From a virus, in IMG/VR virus record IMGVR_UViG_3300007555_000003, positions 17,515 through 81,514 of that record: DNA of 64,000 nucleotides; one strand, 5' to 3'. Every line of letters starts with the position of its first letter. Within the stretch, counting starts at the first letter, position 1. This document shows positions 44,701-56,600 of this stretch, one piece after another. Made by a program: the position numbers and the translations under genes. The notes under the pieces are model-generated. The model saw nothing but the letters and a program-made list of their open reading frames with translations, did not search any database and was not told the origin of the DNA.

Positions 44701-45558
44701 GTAGAAAGCTCTACTAGTAATTCAGAAATAGATTTAATTCCAATAACTATATTAGGTTCTAGTGAATATGATAAAGGTTTATTTTTATCTAAATTTCATC
44801 CACTCATCAAAGATGCTGCTGAAGGAGGAACCGACCCTGACAATAGATTAAATGCGTTTGAAATGGTAACAACTGGAATAGTTTCAATGCCTAAGTATGC
44901 AGTTAAAAGGGCTAATGATAAAAACGGAAAAATACAAACACCATATCAGCCCCTAGCTATTACATTTAGAGATGGATCAGAATCTGGACCTCTTGATGAA
45001 TCAGGTACTGTTATTCCTAGAAAATCTGTTAAGAATTCCTTTACAGAAGATGATCAATATTTATTAGGTGGTCTTTCATGTGGATCTTTTTTATATCTTT
45101 CACCTATAAATCAAACCAGCTTATCAGTAGATGGACCTAACAAATATGGTAAGAAATTAATAGAAGGTGGAAGTCAGAATGCTGTTTCAGTAGATATGGT
45201 ATTTCAATATAGGATGACAGATTATTTTGGAGAAGATGAAAGTGGTAAAGGTAGAATAGGTGGTATATATGGAAATTCTTTTGCTAATTTAACTTATTCT
45301 AAAAAAATAGGGCTAGACATCTTAGACACGTATAAATCTGAATTTAAGTTTGATATCGAAGTATATGCCAAATACAGAGCAGTTGGTACTAATAAAAATA
45401 GTATCAATAAAGTAATGCTACAAAGTTATAGAAGTAGCGGAACTGGAAGTTCTGGTGGATGGTGGTGGAACAGAAGAAGATTCTTCAACTCTAGTAGCGG
45501 ATATACAGATTTTTCATCCTCTAGATTATACGACTTTGACGCTCGCCCATACAGGTAA
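41731..45558 (+). CDS. Very large virion protein with coiled coil and FN3-like domain
   Basis: 1275 residues. The N-terminal ~80 are helical. A lysine-rich coiled coil lies at about 415-510 (KKLDSTIKKKRKLIATKKFS), and next to it an FN3-like domain at about 515-645 (YRVRGFWSIPDAKK...VVQFIARYRYASATG...VKSVSEAGFPTTPVESEWSE). The C-terminal third is Gly/Ser/Asn-rich and ends with a Trp/Arg/Ser-rich tail (GGWWWNRRRF). Probably a peripheral baseplate or long fibre-base protein. It begins 1 base after the preceding stop. Confidence 0.55.
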   Translation: MSASNSISHLLEQFLELNTNSLETFERINEAISTDKETVTIDLFDNRTGKMTAIQIPAFGFLKREIERIDKNLTAISGLDTSSANVKLKDGSYRKIHTSKLKGPSLPVTSLATPKEFSTKLNDFFEDFLNPLLTISLDVKGQIPVDTERIYTERFIFDHEDIASTESFDEIYKGQNDLNYESFISKIEEAGLKYRIDAETVDMPIRSIQYTGGLDVLKVENVQKTVIVDNVSQTKTIKVYTLNKLTYSDANKRMKDTESLKIGDSLVVNNKEYNTRYKITSIDASTSQVGLELLEGYVPVKIGADSLRIYKDIDLSVDIEIKVGFNERQVVFVKPIDPISKIPSTDFSPGIAFFSNELTIQSEEGEITSLAKYYKEEVADFGQFIKALKVDYIPPASEGLIPDAPIIESDNFKVTQINKHLTENSSVQKVKQIKSDKVAAKEAVKKLDSTIKKKRKLIATKKFSSKIERNREKNELSSLIREKAAETKVFSSSVSEIKAIAESNELPKASPKYRVRGFWSIPDAKKVGDEVSQEVVQFIARYRYASATGKTSVIEQIKFNKKTAAFSNWVEVKGPVRKREKQADGGYRWIIESEEDAQAINFNSIDLPIRQGEVIEMMVKSVSEAGFPTTPVESEWSEIISIPFPEGVISTDGANSLVNQNDLDNVKVEINDDLESQNLFTHLDTGFTAGDTYYAHGAESLASGFLTGEQNPISVYEKLLELQNQLERLQSKVEGTVGELQIKIVDEEGVTTMVKNNTTAKIFAGYYVDNAPTGISKGYVVTKNFTVELHNTKASDLELCARIVGDLKQPAYVSTSEQEYGLGIIDLETGNIKTASNAAPDNMISNDTYYMTEGKYDQVPLVYQNLTGDGNSYNYFATAPEQSSQLNGQFIYSRFKNISNNDNLYLTTDADTGSSYSVTNGVTTAEYGLSYPIRNNNGGSTLFTPDAITNRGHLRDFSQADSTTMTCRLTAAPSSNGSDFIWNGTYGGGNVESSTSNSEIDLIPITILGSSEYDKGLFLSKFHPLIKDAAEGGTDPDNRLNAFEMVTTGIVSMPKYAVKRANDKNGKIQTPYQPLAITFRDGSESGPLDESGTVIPRKSVKNSFTEDDQYLLGGLSCGSFLYLSPINQTSLSVDGPNKYGKKLIEGGSQNAVSVDMVFQYRMTDYFGEDESGKGRIGGIYGNSFANLTYSKKIGLDILDTYKSEFKFDIEVYAKYRAVGTNKNSINKVMLQSYRSSGTGSSGGWWWNRRRFFNSSSGYTDFSSSRLYDFDARPYR

Positions 45559-45579
45559 TATTCTGCTGTAACAAAGCAA

Positions 45580-45587
45580 GATATATA
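45580..45587 (+). promoter_or_regulatory. Putative late promoter box GATATATA
   Basis: Box 28 bases before the ATG at 45616. The leader contains a short TAACAAAAATAG stretch but no Shine-Dalgarno sequence. Confidence 0.58.
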
Positions 45588-45615
45588 CTCTAACAAAAAT
45601 AGAGTCTATTCATAA

Positions 45616-48600
45616 ATGGCGAAAATTATTAACACAGCGGCAAAGAATAGTTTGGTTAAAAACAAATCATTTGCTTTACTAAGAACTAATCCAAAATTAA
45701 CTTCTAATATTAAGTTAGTTGCAGATTCTTCAGGAGATATTTACCTAAGCTCTATTAAGGCTAGTAGAACTCTCTCACAGGTTGAATTTCAAAAATATCC
45801 ATTATCTGACTTCGGTCAATATAATAGAGATGTTGCTCTTTTCTATGGAAAATTACCAAAAGATAAAAGATATCAGGTAGGTAGAGAGCATACTGATTTA
45901 GCAGTTAGTGCGGATTTCTCTTCACAATATGAAAATTTATATAACTATGGAGCATCCTTTAATTATACCAAGGCGTATGATGAACAATATAGGATGTTGG
46001 CTCCTATTTGGTTAGAAGACAAGGTTCCCAGTAAATTTATAATATACAGAATAGAAGATGTTAATTTTTCTAAAAAATATACAGAAGATGCCGATGGTCA
46101 AAATAGTAGGATTCAAGAAATGCTTTCAAAGGCTACTATCATTAAATCATTTGATCTTACCAATAACTCTAAATTAGGAGCATATTTAAATAGCCACATA
46201 GAAGATCCTCTTTTTCCAAGTTCACACCTTTCTTTTAATTTTGAAATAGATGAACCTACTCATTTTTCGGGAATAGACGCAATGATAGGAGGCTTTGTTA
46301 ATAAGATGGATTATATAGATGATGATTATATAAGAGAAGATCTTCCGGAGATATTAGCAAATAATACTATTACATCTAGTTTTGAAAGGAATGGTATTAT
46401 TTCAGCAAATGTAATGAATATTGAATTTCTTTTTGATGATGAAGAAGCGTCAGATTATAATATTTATAGATATTTTGGAATATATGCGGATGAGCATGAA
46501 GAAGGAAGTGTCTTAGTTGAAAATGTAAATAAGTTTGGAGTCTTAAATTTAATAGATGATGGATCTGACAGTTTAGCTATTATTCCTAATGAATCTGAAT
46601 CCAATCTTCCAATATTAAGCTGGGTTAAAGATAATGAAGATAATTATCACCACATAAAAAATTCTTTTGAAAGTTCTAATTTATCGTTCGGTGAAAGATT
46701 TATTTCCACTTCATTTAATGGAAATGCTGATAGGTTTACCTCTAAAAAAGAAAATGACATAGAAACACCATTTGTAAGCAAAACAGCTTTTAATGGATTT
46801 ATGAAATTTTTACTAACACAACCGCCGGTTCATAATGATAAAATATTCTTAGGAGATCTTTTAGAAATTTCAATAGAAAGATTTAATTTAGGAGATTTCA
46901 TATTCATAGCAGATGAAACAATGCCAATTGGAACATATTCCGAGGGTAGATATTCTTGTCAGGGAAATACTTCTCAAATTGCATCTGCATTAGCAGGAGC
47001 AATAAGAAACGGAGAAATCATACCATACAGTGCTCAATCATATCGTAATTCTATCGTAATTGATGATTATTCACAGGGTAGAAATAAATACACAACCATA
47101 TTCGGTATCAATACTTCGAATCCTTATACGTTTTTAGATATGGGCGATTGTATATTGGCGGATTCTCATTTTTCCAAAAGATATAATGAATTTGTTAATG
47201 AAGGTGGTGTAGTTTCAGGAGGTCTTTCTATTGGAGATTATTCTATTTATACTATGTCAGGTGGATGTGCAATTGATCAGGGAATAGTCGTTTCTTCAAG
47301 AGACGTTGGTAACATTAACGTTGGAGATTATGTAAAATATGATAGAAAGGATAAATTTACTAGAATCATAGAAATAATTAGAGATCCTTTAAATTCAAAA
47401 GAATTTAGAGTTATTTTCGAAAAACCTATAAAATTTTCAAGAAGTGTATTTTCTACATATAATCCGTATAAAACGCCTTTCGGTAAATTTTCAGCATACG
47501 ACTTTAAAGATTTTGATTTTGATTTTTATAGCACTATTAACTCTGACGTGACTCATTTAGAATTTGAAAGTGAGAATTATAAGGAAGATGAAAGTTCATT
47601 TTCAGTTTCATCTGCAAATTCTACAGAGATAATATCACCTAACAACGCGCTGTATTCTAGCACGTACGTCACAAATGCATGGGTCATAGTAATATATGGA
47701 ATACATGTTGCTGAATTTATTAAGAAGGGAGATTTCTTAAAATCAGCAGTAGACGGAGAATATGTTAAGGTATTAAACGTTAAATCCTATCCTGCTAATA
47801 CAACTGGATATATTTCTGATATAAGTACTAGATTAATATTATCAGGAGAACCTAATTCCGAATATACAATACTATCGTCAGATATTAACAACGCATCTGA
47901 ATTTATATTTATTCCTGGAGATGAAAATCTAGATTTATTTCAATTTAAAAAATTAGCAAACGTAATAGAAGATGATTCGTCTGAAGGAGACAGCTCTGAA
48001 ATTGAAATTACCAGTGAGTACGATAGATTAAATGAAAACTCTTTAAAAGAAACGAGTATTAATTCAAGAGTAGTTCCGACTATATGTAAATTTGCATTAA
48101 AGGAAGGTACTGCTATGAATTCAAGAAATCTACCATATATACTAAATGCTAATGAAGCGTTTGGAATTGATAATCTTTCTGCAGATATTTCTATAATAAA
48201 TGACAGGGACAGTGATAAGCTAAATATGGAACATTTTTTAATATGGAATATTCCTAGCTATTTAAGAGATTCTAATAAAATACCATATCTTAGAGATTAT
48301 ATTAATCCGACCGATGAAAAAATGTCTTATAGTGATATCTCTAGTAAATTGAAAGATGTAGACTATGATTATTTTTCTGCGTTTTTAAACTTCACAGGAG
48401 CATCGGATCTAAATGGAGATTGGATAGATGCAATAACTAAGAGACTATACACTTCATTTACATCAGGAGACTCTTTGAGCTTCTCCTCTACAGTATTTAA
48501 AGGACTTAGATATATTTATAAGGAAAGAAAGGAGTTCTCTCTGAATCAACCTATATCATTCAGTGCATCTTCAGAAATAAATGATTACAAATATTCAACG

Positions 48601-50463
48601 GTATTGTGTTATACAGATACGCCTGCAGCTACACAAGAACAAGAAACTGTAGTGTCAGAATCCAGAGCTGACTTTGAATTTATAAAAAATGATAAGTTTA
48701 AAACTATAACACTTCTAATACACTTAACAATACCTGCAAATGAAATTACTGAATTTGATAGATATCTTTCATACACATTAACAGATATTAAAGATGCTGG
48801 AACTGGAGAAATTATTGATTCCAGTGTTAGAGGTTTCTTAGAATTTGGAGGTCAGGGTTCAACTGGCGCTTCTTCATGGGAAGAAGACACCAAGCTACTA
48901 ACAGCTTCAATTGCGTCTGTCGGAAATAATCAACCTAAATTCACAGAAGATATATTTAAGATAGATGGAGAATACGCATATTTAAAATTTAATATTCCAG
49001 GATATTCTGCTAGTCAACAATTTGGAATAAAAGTAGTATCAGTCGTAGATGATAATAACATTATTGTTTCAGGAACGCCAGGAGCTGTTCAAACCAACGA
49101 TGACGGATCTATTTACTTATCATTTAATCTTAGCTCAACTGATGCTAGTAATATTTCAAACTCAATAGCTTTATCATACGACAGAGGTGGTAGATCTGGG
49201 TGGGAAAATGTTTTAAAAGATGTAGTTGCCCCTGGAATGGCAGAGAGAATAAATAGTAATTCTAATATAACATATACCACTATTTCAGAAGAAGGTGTTG
49301 AATCTACCGGACTGTATACAATAGAAATACAGGATGGTGTAGAATTTATTAAGACGTCTATACTTACTGCTGAAACAGATGATGATAAACCTAAGGCATT
49401 TAAATTAAGTAATAACGAAATTGGCCATGACCTAGTTGCTAGGGAAGATGGTGGATATTATACAAATCTTAGAAGAATGAATGGAGAATATAACCCTTTA
49501 TTTAGAAGTGTAATAGAATTTACAGCACCATATCGTAGTAAAAAATTAGAAGACTCTTTGCCGTCATTTGAAAGTGATGAAGAAATGGATGAATTTGAGT
49601 GGGAACAATCTAAGTATAATAATTTATCAGAGGTAAATTGTGTATTTGCATCTTATTTAAAAATAGACAATATGTTTGGAATTATACCTAATTTCTTTTA
49701 TCACAAGGTTAATGAAGAAGGTAGTGATGTTTTAAAACTAAGTCAAGAAACAGATAAACAACCACTATACCCCCTTATTGGTGAAATAGCTATAGATAAA
49801 AAGAATTTAAATCTATTTAATAGTAAATATGCTAAAGACTACTATACTAGATCTTATGAAGGAGGTAAAAACATAAAAGTAAACGGAACATTAAGTCCGA
49901 TTGAAGAGAGATCTTTCTTTGCTTCTACTATTATGAAAGTGAAAAACCAATACGACATAACGGCATATAATACTTCTAGGGTATTTAGCTTAAGAGATTT
50001 AGACGTAATAAGATATGACGAAAAAGAAAATACAAATACTGTATACATATTCGAAGATCGTAATAAAGTGTATATGGATTTTTATATAGTTGAGTCGATT
50101 GTTAAAGAGCTTAAAGAAGATAATATAGTAGGACATTATGGAAAATATGTAAACGCTGTTAATTCCTACGGAGATAAAACAACAATAGAAGATGACGTAA
50201 GCGTTTACGCAAAAGAAAATATTATTCCTAGATTTATTTTAGATGAAATTCTAGTTTATGGGTTTGAAACAGCTGGCGAAAAAGAATATTCAAAATTAAA
50301 CAATGTGATGCACGTTGAAGATATTATGTCAGATGGCCACATACCTCTCACTAATTTTGAAATAAGTAGATTCTCAGAAAAGCCTTTAGATTTTAGATTA
50401 ATATATAATAAAAAGCCTGGATATAACTATAGCTTTAGGGTCCATTCTAAAATAATTGCATAA
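45616..50463 (+). CDS. Very large virion structural protein
   Basis: 1615 residues, the longest gene in the window. N terminus KNSLVKNKSFALLRTNPKLTS is followed by repeated beta-rich domains with many Asp, Ser and Tyr. I see no hydrolase, protease or repeat signature. Such proteins occur in large marine T4-like phages next to baseplate genes, but their role is not known to me; a fibre network or baseplate periphery is likely. It is preceded by a late-type box and followed by two collar-type fibre genes. Confidence 0.55.
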   Translation: MAKIINTAAKNSLVKNKSFALLRTNPKLTSNIKLVADSSGDIYLSSIKASRTLSQVEFQKYPLSDFGQYNRDVALFYGKLPKDKRYQVGREHTDLAVSADFSSQYENLYNYGASFNYTKAYDEQYRMLAPIWLEDKVPSKFIIYRIEDVNFSKKYTEDADGQNSRIQEMLSKATIIKSFDLTNNSKLGAYLNSHIEDPLFPSSHLSFNFEIDEPTHFSGIDAMIGGFVNKMDYIDDDYIREDLPEILANNTITSSFERNGIISANVMNIEFLFDDEEASDYNIYRYFGIYADEHEEGSVLVENVNKFGVLNLIDDGSDSLAIIPNESESNLPILSWVKDNEDNYHHIKNSFESSNLSFGERFISTSFNGNADRFTSKKENDIETPFVSKTAFNGFMKFLLTQPPVHNDKIFLGDLLEISIERFNLGDFIFIADETMPIGTYSEGRYSCQGNTSQIASALAGAIRNGEIIPYSAQSYRNSIVIDDYSQGRNKYTTIFGINTSNPYTFLDMGDCILADSHFSKRYNEFVNEGGVVSGGLSIGDYSIYTMSGGCAIDQGIVVSSRDVGNINVGDYVKYDRKDKFTRIIEIIRDPLNSKEFRVIFEKPIKFSRSVFSTYNPYKTPFGKFSAYDFKDFDFDFYSTINSDVTHLEFESENYKEDESSFSVSSANSTEIISPNNALYSSTYVTNAWVIVIYGIHVAEFIKKGDFLKSAVDGEYVKVLNVKSYPANTTGYISDISTRLILSGEPNSEYTILSSDINNASEFIFIPGDENLDLFQFKKLANVIEDDSSEGDSSEIEITSEYDRLNENSLKETSINSRVVPTICKFALKEGTAMNSRNLPYILNANEAFGIDNLSADISIINDRDSDKLNMEHFLIWNIPSYLRDSNKIPYLRDYINPTDEKMSYSDISSKLKDVDYDYFSAFLNFTGASDLNGDWIDAITKRLYTSFTSGDSLSFSSTVFKGLRYIYKERKEFSLNQPISFSASSEINDYKYSTVLCYTDTPAATQEQETVVSESRADFEFIKNDKFKTITLLIHLTIPANEITEFDRYLSYTLTDIKDAGTGEIIDSSVRGFLEFGGQGSTGASSWEEDTKLLTASIASVGNNQPKFTEDIFKIDGEYAYLKFNIPGYSASQQFGIKVVSVVDDNNIIVSGTPGAVQTNDDGSIYLSFNLSSTDASNISNSIALSYDRGGRSGWENVLKDVVAPGMAERINSNSNITYTTISEEGVESTGLYTIEIQDGVEFIKTSILTAETDDDKPKAFKLSNNEIGHDLVAREDGGYYTNLRRMNGEYNPLFRSVIEFTAPYRSKKLEDSLPSFESDEEMDEFEWEQSKYNNLSEVNCVFASYLKIDNMFGIIPNFFYHKVNEEGSDVLKLSQETDKQPLYPLIGEIAIDKKNLNLFNSKYAKDYYTRSYEGGKNIKVNGTLSPIEERSFFASTIMKVKNQYDITAYNTSRVFSLRDLDVIRYDEKENTNTVYIFEDRNKVYMDFYIVESIVKELKEDNIVGHYGKYVNAVNSYGDKTTIEDDVSVYAKENIIPRFILDEILVYGFETAGEKEYSKLNNVMHVEDIMSDGHIPLTNFEISRFSEKPLDFRLIYNKKPGYNYSFRVHSKIIA

Positions 50464-50465
50464 TA

Positions 50466-53400
50466 ATGAATATAAGAATCAAAGAACTTTTTAAAAGCGA
50501 TCTAGATCCAAACAGCAGTGAATGGTGGTCAAAGCATAAAATAGATAAAATTAATTATAATTTTAAGCTTCTTGCAAATGGAGGGCCTGCTGGTCCTACA
50601 GGTATAGAAGGTGATAATGGAATAGACGGCGATAAAGGAGAAAGCGGTGAGATTGGATCACAGGGTCCACAGGGTCCACAGGGAATAGAAGGTCCTCCAG
50701 TTGGAGGAAGATGGTTTCTTAATGGAGCTAGCACACAATATCCTATATTATATCCAAAGGCTGACGAAACTCTCTATCAATCTGCAAATGTTAATCCGGT
50801 TGTAATTATAGGTGCAAGTGCACATTTAGATAGTGCAACTGGAGAGTATTTAAGTCCATATTATAATGATCAAGATTTTGCAAACGCACCATCTTCCAAG
50901 GCACAATTAACAGTAGTAACTAATTCAAGATTTTCAGACGGACAATATGCAATACAATCTAGTGAATCTCAGTTTGATTCTATTAAATTAACGATGACAC
51001 CTCCCCCAGGATCTCCGACATGGGATCCTTTCTGGGAATATAGATCTTTTAGAATATCGTTACAACAGAATGTAGACCCGGCTAATGGCGATCCACCAAC
51101 AAATGCTACTTTATTTATAGGAGTCGATGATAACGCTGCGGCATTTTCGGCATCAACGCCGGCGCCAGCTCAACCATGGGGAGAATACAATATTAATCAC
51201 AGGTCTACATTTACTAACATAGAATCATATAATAGTTCTGGAAGTAATGTAATCCAAACAATTGGAACTCTTTCTAACTTTGAAGAAAAAATAAAAGTAG
51301 AAAGTAATGGTCAAGAAATAAAATTTACAGTAGGTAATATAAAATATGATGTACTCGCTAATACTGATAATGTATTAATCTCTGCAGATACGGAAGGAAC
51401 TGTTAGCTGGATTAATCCAGGAATTGTATTTAATTCAATGCCGATTGGCAGTATAACAAAGATACCCGTTGACACGTTTAATCAAAACTTTTACTTAAAC
51501 GACTCTATTACCTCTTATATAGGTTATAATAACGGTGCACATAATTTCTCATCTAACTTTGGAGCAGGATATGGAATGTATTCGGGATGGTATTTATGTC
51601 ACGGCCAAGCATGGGGAGATGGAGGTGGTATATCGTATGCTACTCCAGATATTATGACATTTGAATATAATATTTCCGGAATTTCCCCAGATGGAACAGA
51701 TAACATCAATAATGGTACACTTGTACACCAGCAACATGTATTACTAGGTGGTCTTTATGGAGCTGGAATGGGAGCTGGTGTATCGGATAGTGTAATTAAT
51801 GGTTATCCTAATGCTAATCCAAATTACGTATATCTTCTTCAAAGTAGTTCAGCTGATGAAAACCATAACATGTATGATAAAATGGGTGATCAAGTTTCTA
51901 TAATTAGACTCGGGAGCGTCGGGTATGAATGGGGTAATGATAATTCTGGAATAACTTTAAATGGAGTAAGTGCGTCTTGGCATCCAATAGAAAATAGCAA
52001 TTATGGCACTTCGGGTTCAAATGATATCTCAGCCCTTTACGCTGCTACTAAAGCCACTGATTCTCTACAATGGACCGGAGGACAAGGTGGTCAATCAATT
52101 TCACAAGAATGGGGTGGAAGCTCAAATGCTGGAGAAAGATTTTACAAAAATGGAATAGAGCTACAGGATTGTTATATTCACATTGATGGACAATCTAAAA
52201 AATATATTTACGGACAAGGAATCACAAGCGGAGATAATATTTATGCCAATCCTCAAAATAAATATTTTGCATACGGAGAATCTATAAAAGACGTAGAAGG
52301 AGCCAAGGATGATATGTTTGGAAAGTCTGCCGGTAATACTAGCAATCAATCTGGAGACCCTGTGACAGAACAAACTATTATTGATGCGATAAATAATGGA
52401 GGTATTGCTTCCGGAAGAAGTGTCTATTCAAACGCCACTATAACAGAATATTATTGTTCATTTAATTATGATAATCACCCTGCTTCAACGAGCCAAAATA
52501 CATGGGAATGGTATGATGATTATGCCACCCATATATGGAAAGTAGATAACGATAATCAAATAGTTAAACCGGCACAGGGATGGTACAGATCAATAGCATA
52601 TACAGATGCATTTACATACGATGGAGATCCTTATACGGGAAATTCATATTACCCTACACTATCTAAATATTGGGGTGGACCATCTGAGAATGGATTCTTA
52701 GGAGAAACTCTACACGGTAACTTTCATTTGTGGTCTACTAAATTTACATTAGCATCAGGAGCCGGAGCATCAACTGCAGTATGCGATGGTATTAATAAAC
52801 ATGTATGTTTCTTTAGTGGAGATTACCCTACATCAATGGCAGAAAGATTTAATTTTAATAATGAATTTACAACTAATGATAATCAAACTGATTTAGATAA
52901 TAGTGTTCGAGGTCATCTTGGAGAAAACGTAAAAATTTACGTTCCATTAGGACAATCTCCTATCGTAGGTTTAAGCTCTGTTCAGGATTTAGGAAAATAT
53001 CCATTACAGAAGGTATTAGATAACACATCATCACCTAACATGACAAATGCCTTCCCTTTAATAGGAGAAGGGCAGAAACAAGATTCAGTATATTGGAACA
53101 TAGGTACAGACTCAGGTTTCACTGGCATGCCAGAAAGCTGTGGCGGTTTTCCTCCACCACCTTCAGGATCAATATACTATAATAGCGATAATGACTCACC
53201 TTCAACGTATCCAGCAATAGGTGATCAGGCCGGAGATTCAGTTATGACGCACGGTAGAATAGTTAATAACTTTAGTAATACAGTATACTTATTCCTTAAA
53301 ATACAGGATCCGGATGCTGCAGGATATAAATTTGAATGGATTAAAGGTATTATTGGTAATGGTTCCAACAATGGATGTGCTCAGGATAACCCATCTAACA

Positions 53401-53645
53401 ATTGGATATTCACGGGCGGTGGGTCATGTTTATCCCCAGTTGGCGGCGGTGGAAATGCATGGCTGCCTATGGGTAGTATTCCTGGAAATACAAGCCTTAG
53501 CGATAATTGGGAGTTTTCTCTAGAGTTTGTTGAATCATGGCAACAGTCTGGACAAAATGCAATAGGTGGAAGCAACGTTAATGTAGAATTGTATTATGAC
53601 GAAGATGCGACCGGGGATAGCCCAACAATAATGCCGATAGACTAA
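50466..53645 (+). CDS. Short tail fibre-like protein with collagen segment and collar domain, copy 1
   Basis: 1059 residues. KIDKINYNF at about 23-31 is an anchor motif shared with copy 2. Residues about 39-78 are a short Gly-X-Y run ([16 protein letters not shown]). After beta-rich modules, [14 protein letters not shown] (near 374) with YATPDIMTF fits the phage tail collar domain (T4 gp12-like). The remaining half is Gly/Ser/Asn-rich and probably holds the receptor-binding part. It lies 2 bases after the giant structural gene. Confidence 0.72.
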   Translation: MNIRIKELFKSDLDPNSSEWWSKHKIDKINYNFKLLANGGPAGPTGIEGDNGIDGDKGESGEIGSQGPQGPQGIEGPPVGGRWFLNGASTQYPILYPKADETLYQSANVNPVVIIGASAHLDSATGEYLSPYYNDQDFANAPSSKAQLTVVTNSRFSDGQYAIQSSESQFDSIKLTMTPPPGSPTWDPFWEYRSFRISLQQNVDPANGDPPTNATLFIGVDDNAAAFSASTPAPAQPWGEYNINHRSTFTNIESYNSSGSNVIQTIGTLSNFEEKIKVESNGQEIKFTVGNIKYDVLANTDNVLISADTEGTVSWINPGIVFNSMPIGSITKIPVDTFNQNFYLNDSITSYIGYNNGAHNFSSNFGAGYGMYSGWYLCHGQAWGDGGGISYATPDIMTFEYNISGISPDGTDNINNGTLVHQQHVLLGGLYGAGMGAGVSDSVINGYPNANPNYVYLLQSSSADENHNMYDKMGDQVSIIRLGSVGYEWGNDNSGITLNGVSASWHPIENSNYGTSGSNDISALYAATKATDSLQWTGGQGGQSISQEWGGSSNAGERFYKNGIELQDCYIHIDGQSKKYIYGQGITSGDNIYANPQNKYFAYGESIKDVEGAKDDMFGKSAGNTSNQSGDPVTEQTIIDAINNGGIASGRSVYSNATITEYYCSFNYDNHPASTSQNTWEWYDDYATHIWKVDNDNQIVKPAQGWYRSIAYTDAFTYDGDPYTGNSYYPTLSKYWGGPSENGFLGETLHGNFHLWSTKFTLASGAGASTAVCDGINKHVCFFSGDYPTSMAERFNFNNEFTTNDNQTDLDNSVRGHLGENVKIYVPLGQSPIVGLSSVQDLGKYPLQKVLDNTSSPNMTNAFPLIGEGQKQDSVYWNIGTDSGFTGMPESCGGFPPPPSGSIYYNSDNDSPSTYPAIGDQAGDSVMTHGRIVNNFSNTVYLFLKIQDPDAAGYKFEWIKGIIGNGSNNGCAQDNPSNNWIFTGGGSCLSPVGGGGNAWLPMGSIPGNTSLSDNWEFSLEFVESWQQSGQNAIGGSNVNVELYYDEDATGDSPTIMPID

Positions 53646-53658
53646 AGAAATAAATTAA

Positions 53659-53666
53659 GATATATA
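53659..53666 (+). promoter_or_regulatory. Putative late promoter box GATATATA
   Basis: Box 23 bases before the ATG of the second collar-type fibre at 53690. Confidence 0.55.
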
Positions 53667-53689
53667 CTAAATAAATAAAGATTTAAGTA

Positions 53690-56600
53690 ATGCCTATACC
53701 AAATTTAAAACAGATATTAGAATCTGATTCGCAACAGGAAAGACTTGATAAAATTAATTATAATTTTGATCAATTAGTTGCCAATGGAGGTGGTCCAATG
53801 GGATCTACTGGTCCAATTGGTGAAACTGGGATGCAAGGTGTAACTGGTGATCAAGGCCCTCAGGGTGCGGGTGGTGATCAAGGTACGCAAGGACCTATTA
53901 ACACATCCGTTTCTAATTTCTGGAAAGATGGTGTAGTGTATCAAACATCAGGCTTAAATATACAAACAATAGTTCCAGTCGATACTATTAGCAGTACACA
54001 GAATGATCATTCACCTACAGTATTATTAGGATTTACAACCGATTATCCAGAATATGGTGATATTCAAAATTCCAGTTCTCCTATATATAGAGCACAATTA
54101 GTAGTAAATAAAAACGACCAATATGTAGATTCTAATATTAGATTAGTTTCTAATAATTCACAAGGAATATATGCTGATTTTGATTTAACATCAGATACTT
54201 ACTTTGATGCAAGCTATGGTAATTCACTAAATAGATATAATTTAAATATTGGGTTTAATGAAACTGTAGGTGTTCAAAAGAATATAAACTATAGAGCTGA
54301 TTCTTTTAAATTTAAAGATTTAAGCGATAACAACATCTTAACAATGGACGCTAATAATGGTGCATTGTTTACTGGTAATTTTGTTTCTACAGGAAATGCT
54401 CATTTCGTCGGATCAATATTTAAAATAGATATAGGTCCTAGTGCTACTCCATTAACTGATCCTGCTCCCGGTAAAATAGCAGTTTCTCTAGATAATGAGG
54501 GTACGATAGGTTTTAAATCACCTGAAGAAATTGGAGCAGGAATACCAATAGGAACAATAATATCATTCTTACCTTCTATTTACGAAGATACAAATAACTT
54601 TATACAGTCTCAGAACATTCAAACATATATTGATAGTGGAACAAATCCGGATAATATAGAGATAGAAATTGGAGCAGGAATTGCAGGTACTGAATATGAA
54701 GGATGGTATCTCTGTAATGGTGAAACATGGGTAGGTCAAAACGGAGAATCGTATACGGTTCCAAATTTAAATTCATTTAATTATAGTATAACAACACCTG
54801 ATGGTAATACTACTTCAGGACCGGTTGCTCTTAATGTATTAGGAGGAAGTTATGCAACAATGAATCAAAGTGGAAGTACTCTTACAGATACTTATGTAAC
54901 AGGCGATGAAATTGTCGGAATGGCAGATCCAGGTGATATACCCGAAGATCATATAGCTTATAAAATTGTTAGAACTCCACAGCTTATTTATTTAGGTCTA
55001 CCTGGATTCTACTTTAAAGCAGCAGGAGCTCCACCAGCAACAATAAATTTCTTTAGTGCCGGCAAAGCCAATATTTTAAGTGGAGGCGGTGTAGATCCAG
55101 AGAGCGGTGGCGTACTTGGATGGCAAAAGCCATCGATGGCCCCAGTTAATGCACAATATGAGTTTGCAATGGAGCAAACTAGAATGGACACATCTCAACC
55201 AACAGCTGACCAGGCATTGACTAAACAACTTAGGTATAGATTCGGAAGTGTAAAAATATTAGATCATGATGAAAGTGATTTTACTTATGTGGTTGACACA
55301 ATAGGATCGCATAATTTAGAGTATGGTGAAAATTTAATTTTAACTGTGCAAATGAAAGGAAAAGCATGGTACCAAACAGGTAGTGATAACGATAACAGTA
55401 ATCTTTTGGGTTTTTATTCATCACTAGATCATTATTCATGGTTTGTTAATTGGAACGAATATAGGTTGCCAAATCCAAATCAGCCTACATCAACACCATA
55501 CGCAGTACCATCTCCAGCATTTGTTACTGGAACATGGAATGACAGAGGTACTTTTAGCACCGGAGCTACTTATGTAGCAGGTGATGTATTTTATTATGCA
55601 GATGGCGTCGGCTACAGTCTAACCGGACATTGGTATACTATAAATCCAATGTTAACGAGCGTTTCAACTTCTAGTGTCACTGACATATATGGAAACACTG
55701 TAACGCCTTCCGCAGCATATCCTAATCCAGTTGGAGCTAGGTTAGCAGATTCATCATGGCGCGGAATTTCAAACCTTTCTGCTGTGGAGGGATATTTCGT
55801 AAGATTACCGGATTCTAATGAGAATGCAATTAGCAGCTATGATGCGCAATATCCGGCGACTCCATGGGTTAACTTTCCAAATCCAAGTGGAGGTGGAATG
55901 TATCCAGACTCATTTTCCGGATGTTATGATTCAGATAGAACTGGAAATGCTTTAGCTGATGACGAATGGTATGATAGTGAATCATACATCTCAAGAATTT
56001 ATCCTCCGGCTATGACAATTTCTGCAGGAGATTCACTAGTTAGTCGTAAAGGAATATACACCCAGCCTATACAGGTTGCAATCGACCCTATAACCAATAA
56101 TGGGAATAGTGCGGCAGATCAAATTTTATTACCTGTGATAACTACGTTTAACCTATCAGAAATACAATCACAATACCCCTCTCTAGGTATTACGGCAAAT
56201 GATGTTGTACAATATTTAGATCCATATACATACGACGAAGGAGATGATCATTGGAGAGCTGTACATTATGACGACGGCCAAGCTAGAGGTACAGGAAATA
56301 ATAATAGCGGTACGAATCCGTATGGTCCATACGAATATGGATTCAATTATATGGGAGGTAGAACGGCTCTACAAGGAGGATATAATGTGACTGTGGGTAG
56401 TACAGAAGCAGCGGGTACTTCTTTCATGGATTCACATTCATGGAGGTTTGGACAAGAAGACATCATGTTTAGAAGATATCAAACAGTGGAATTTAAGGTT
56501 CTTTTAGATTCGTCAGTAGTAGATCAAATTCTAAATTATAATGCATCAAATCCAGGAGATAATATTGCTCTTTTATTTGGACATTTTTTATATGCCAACG

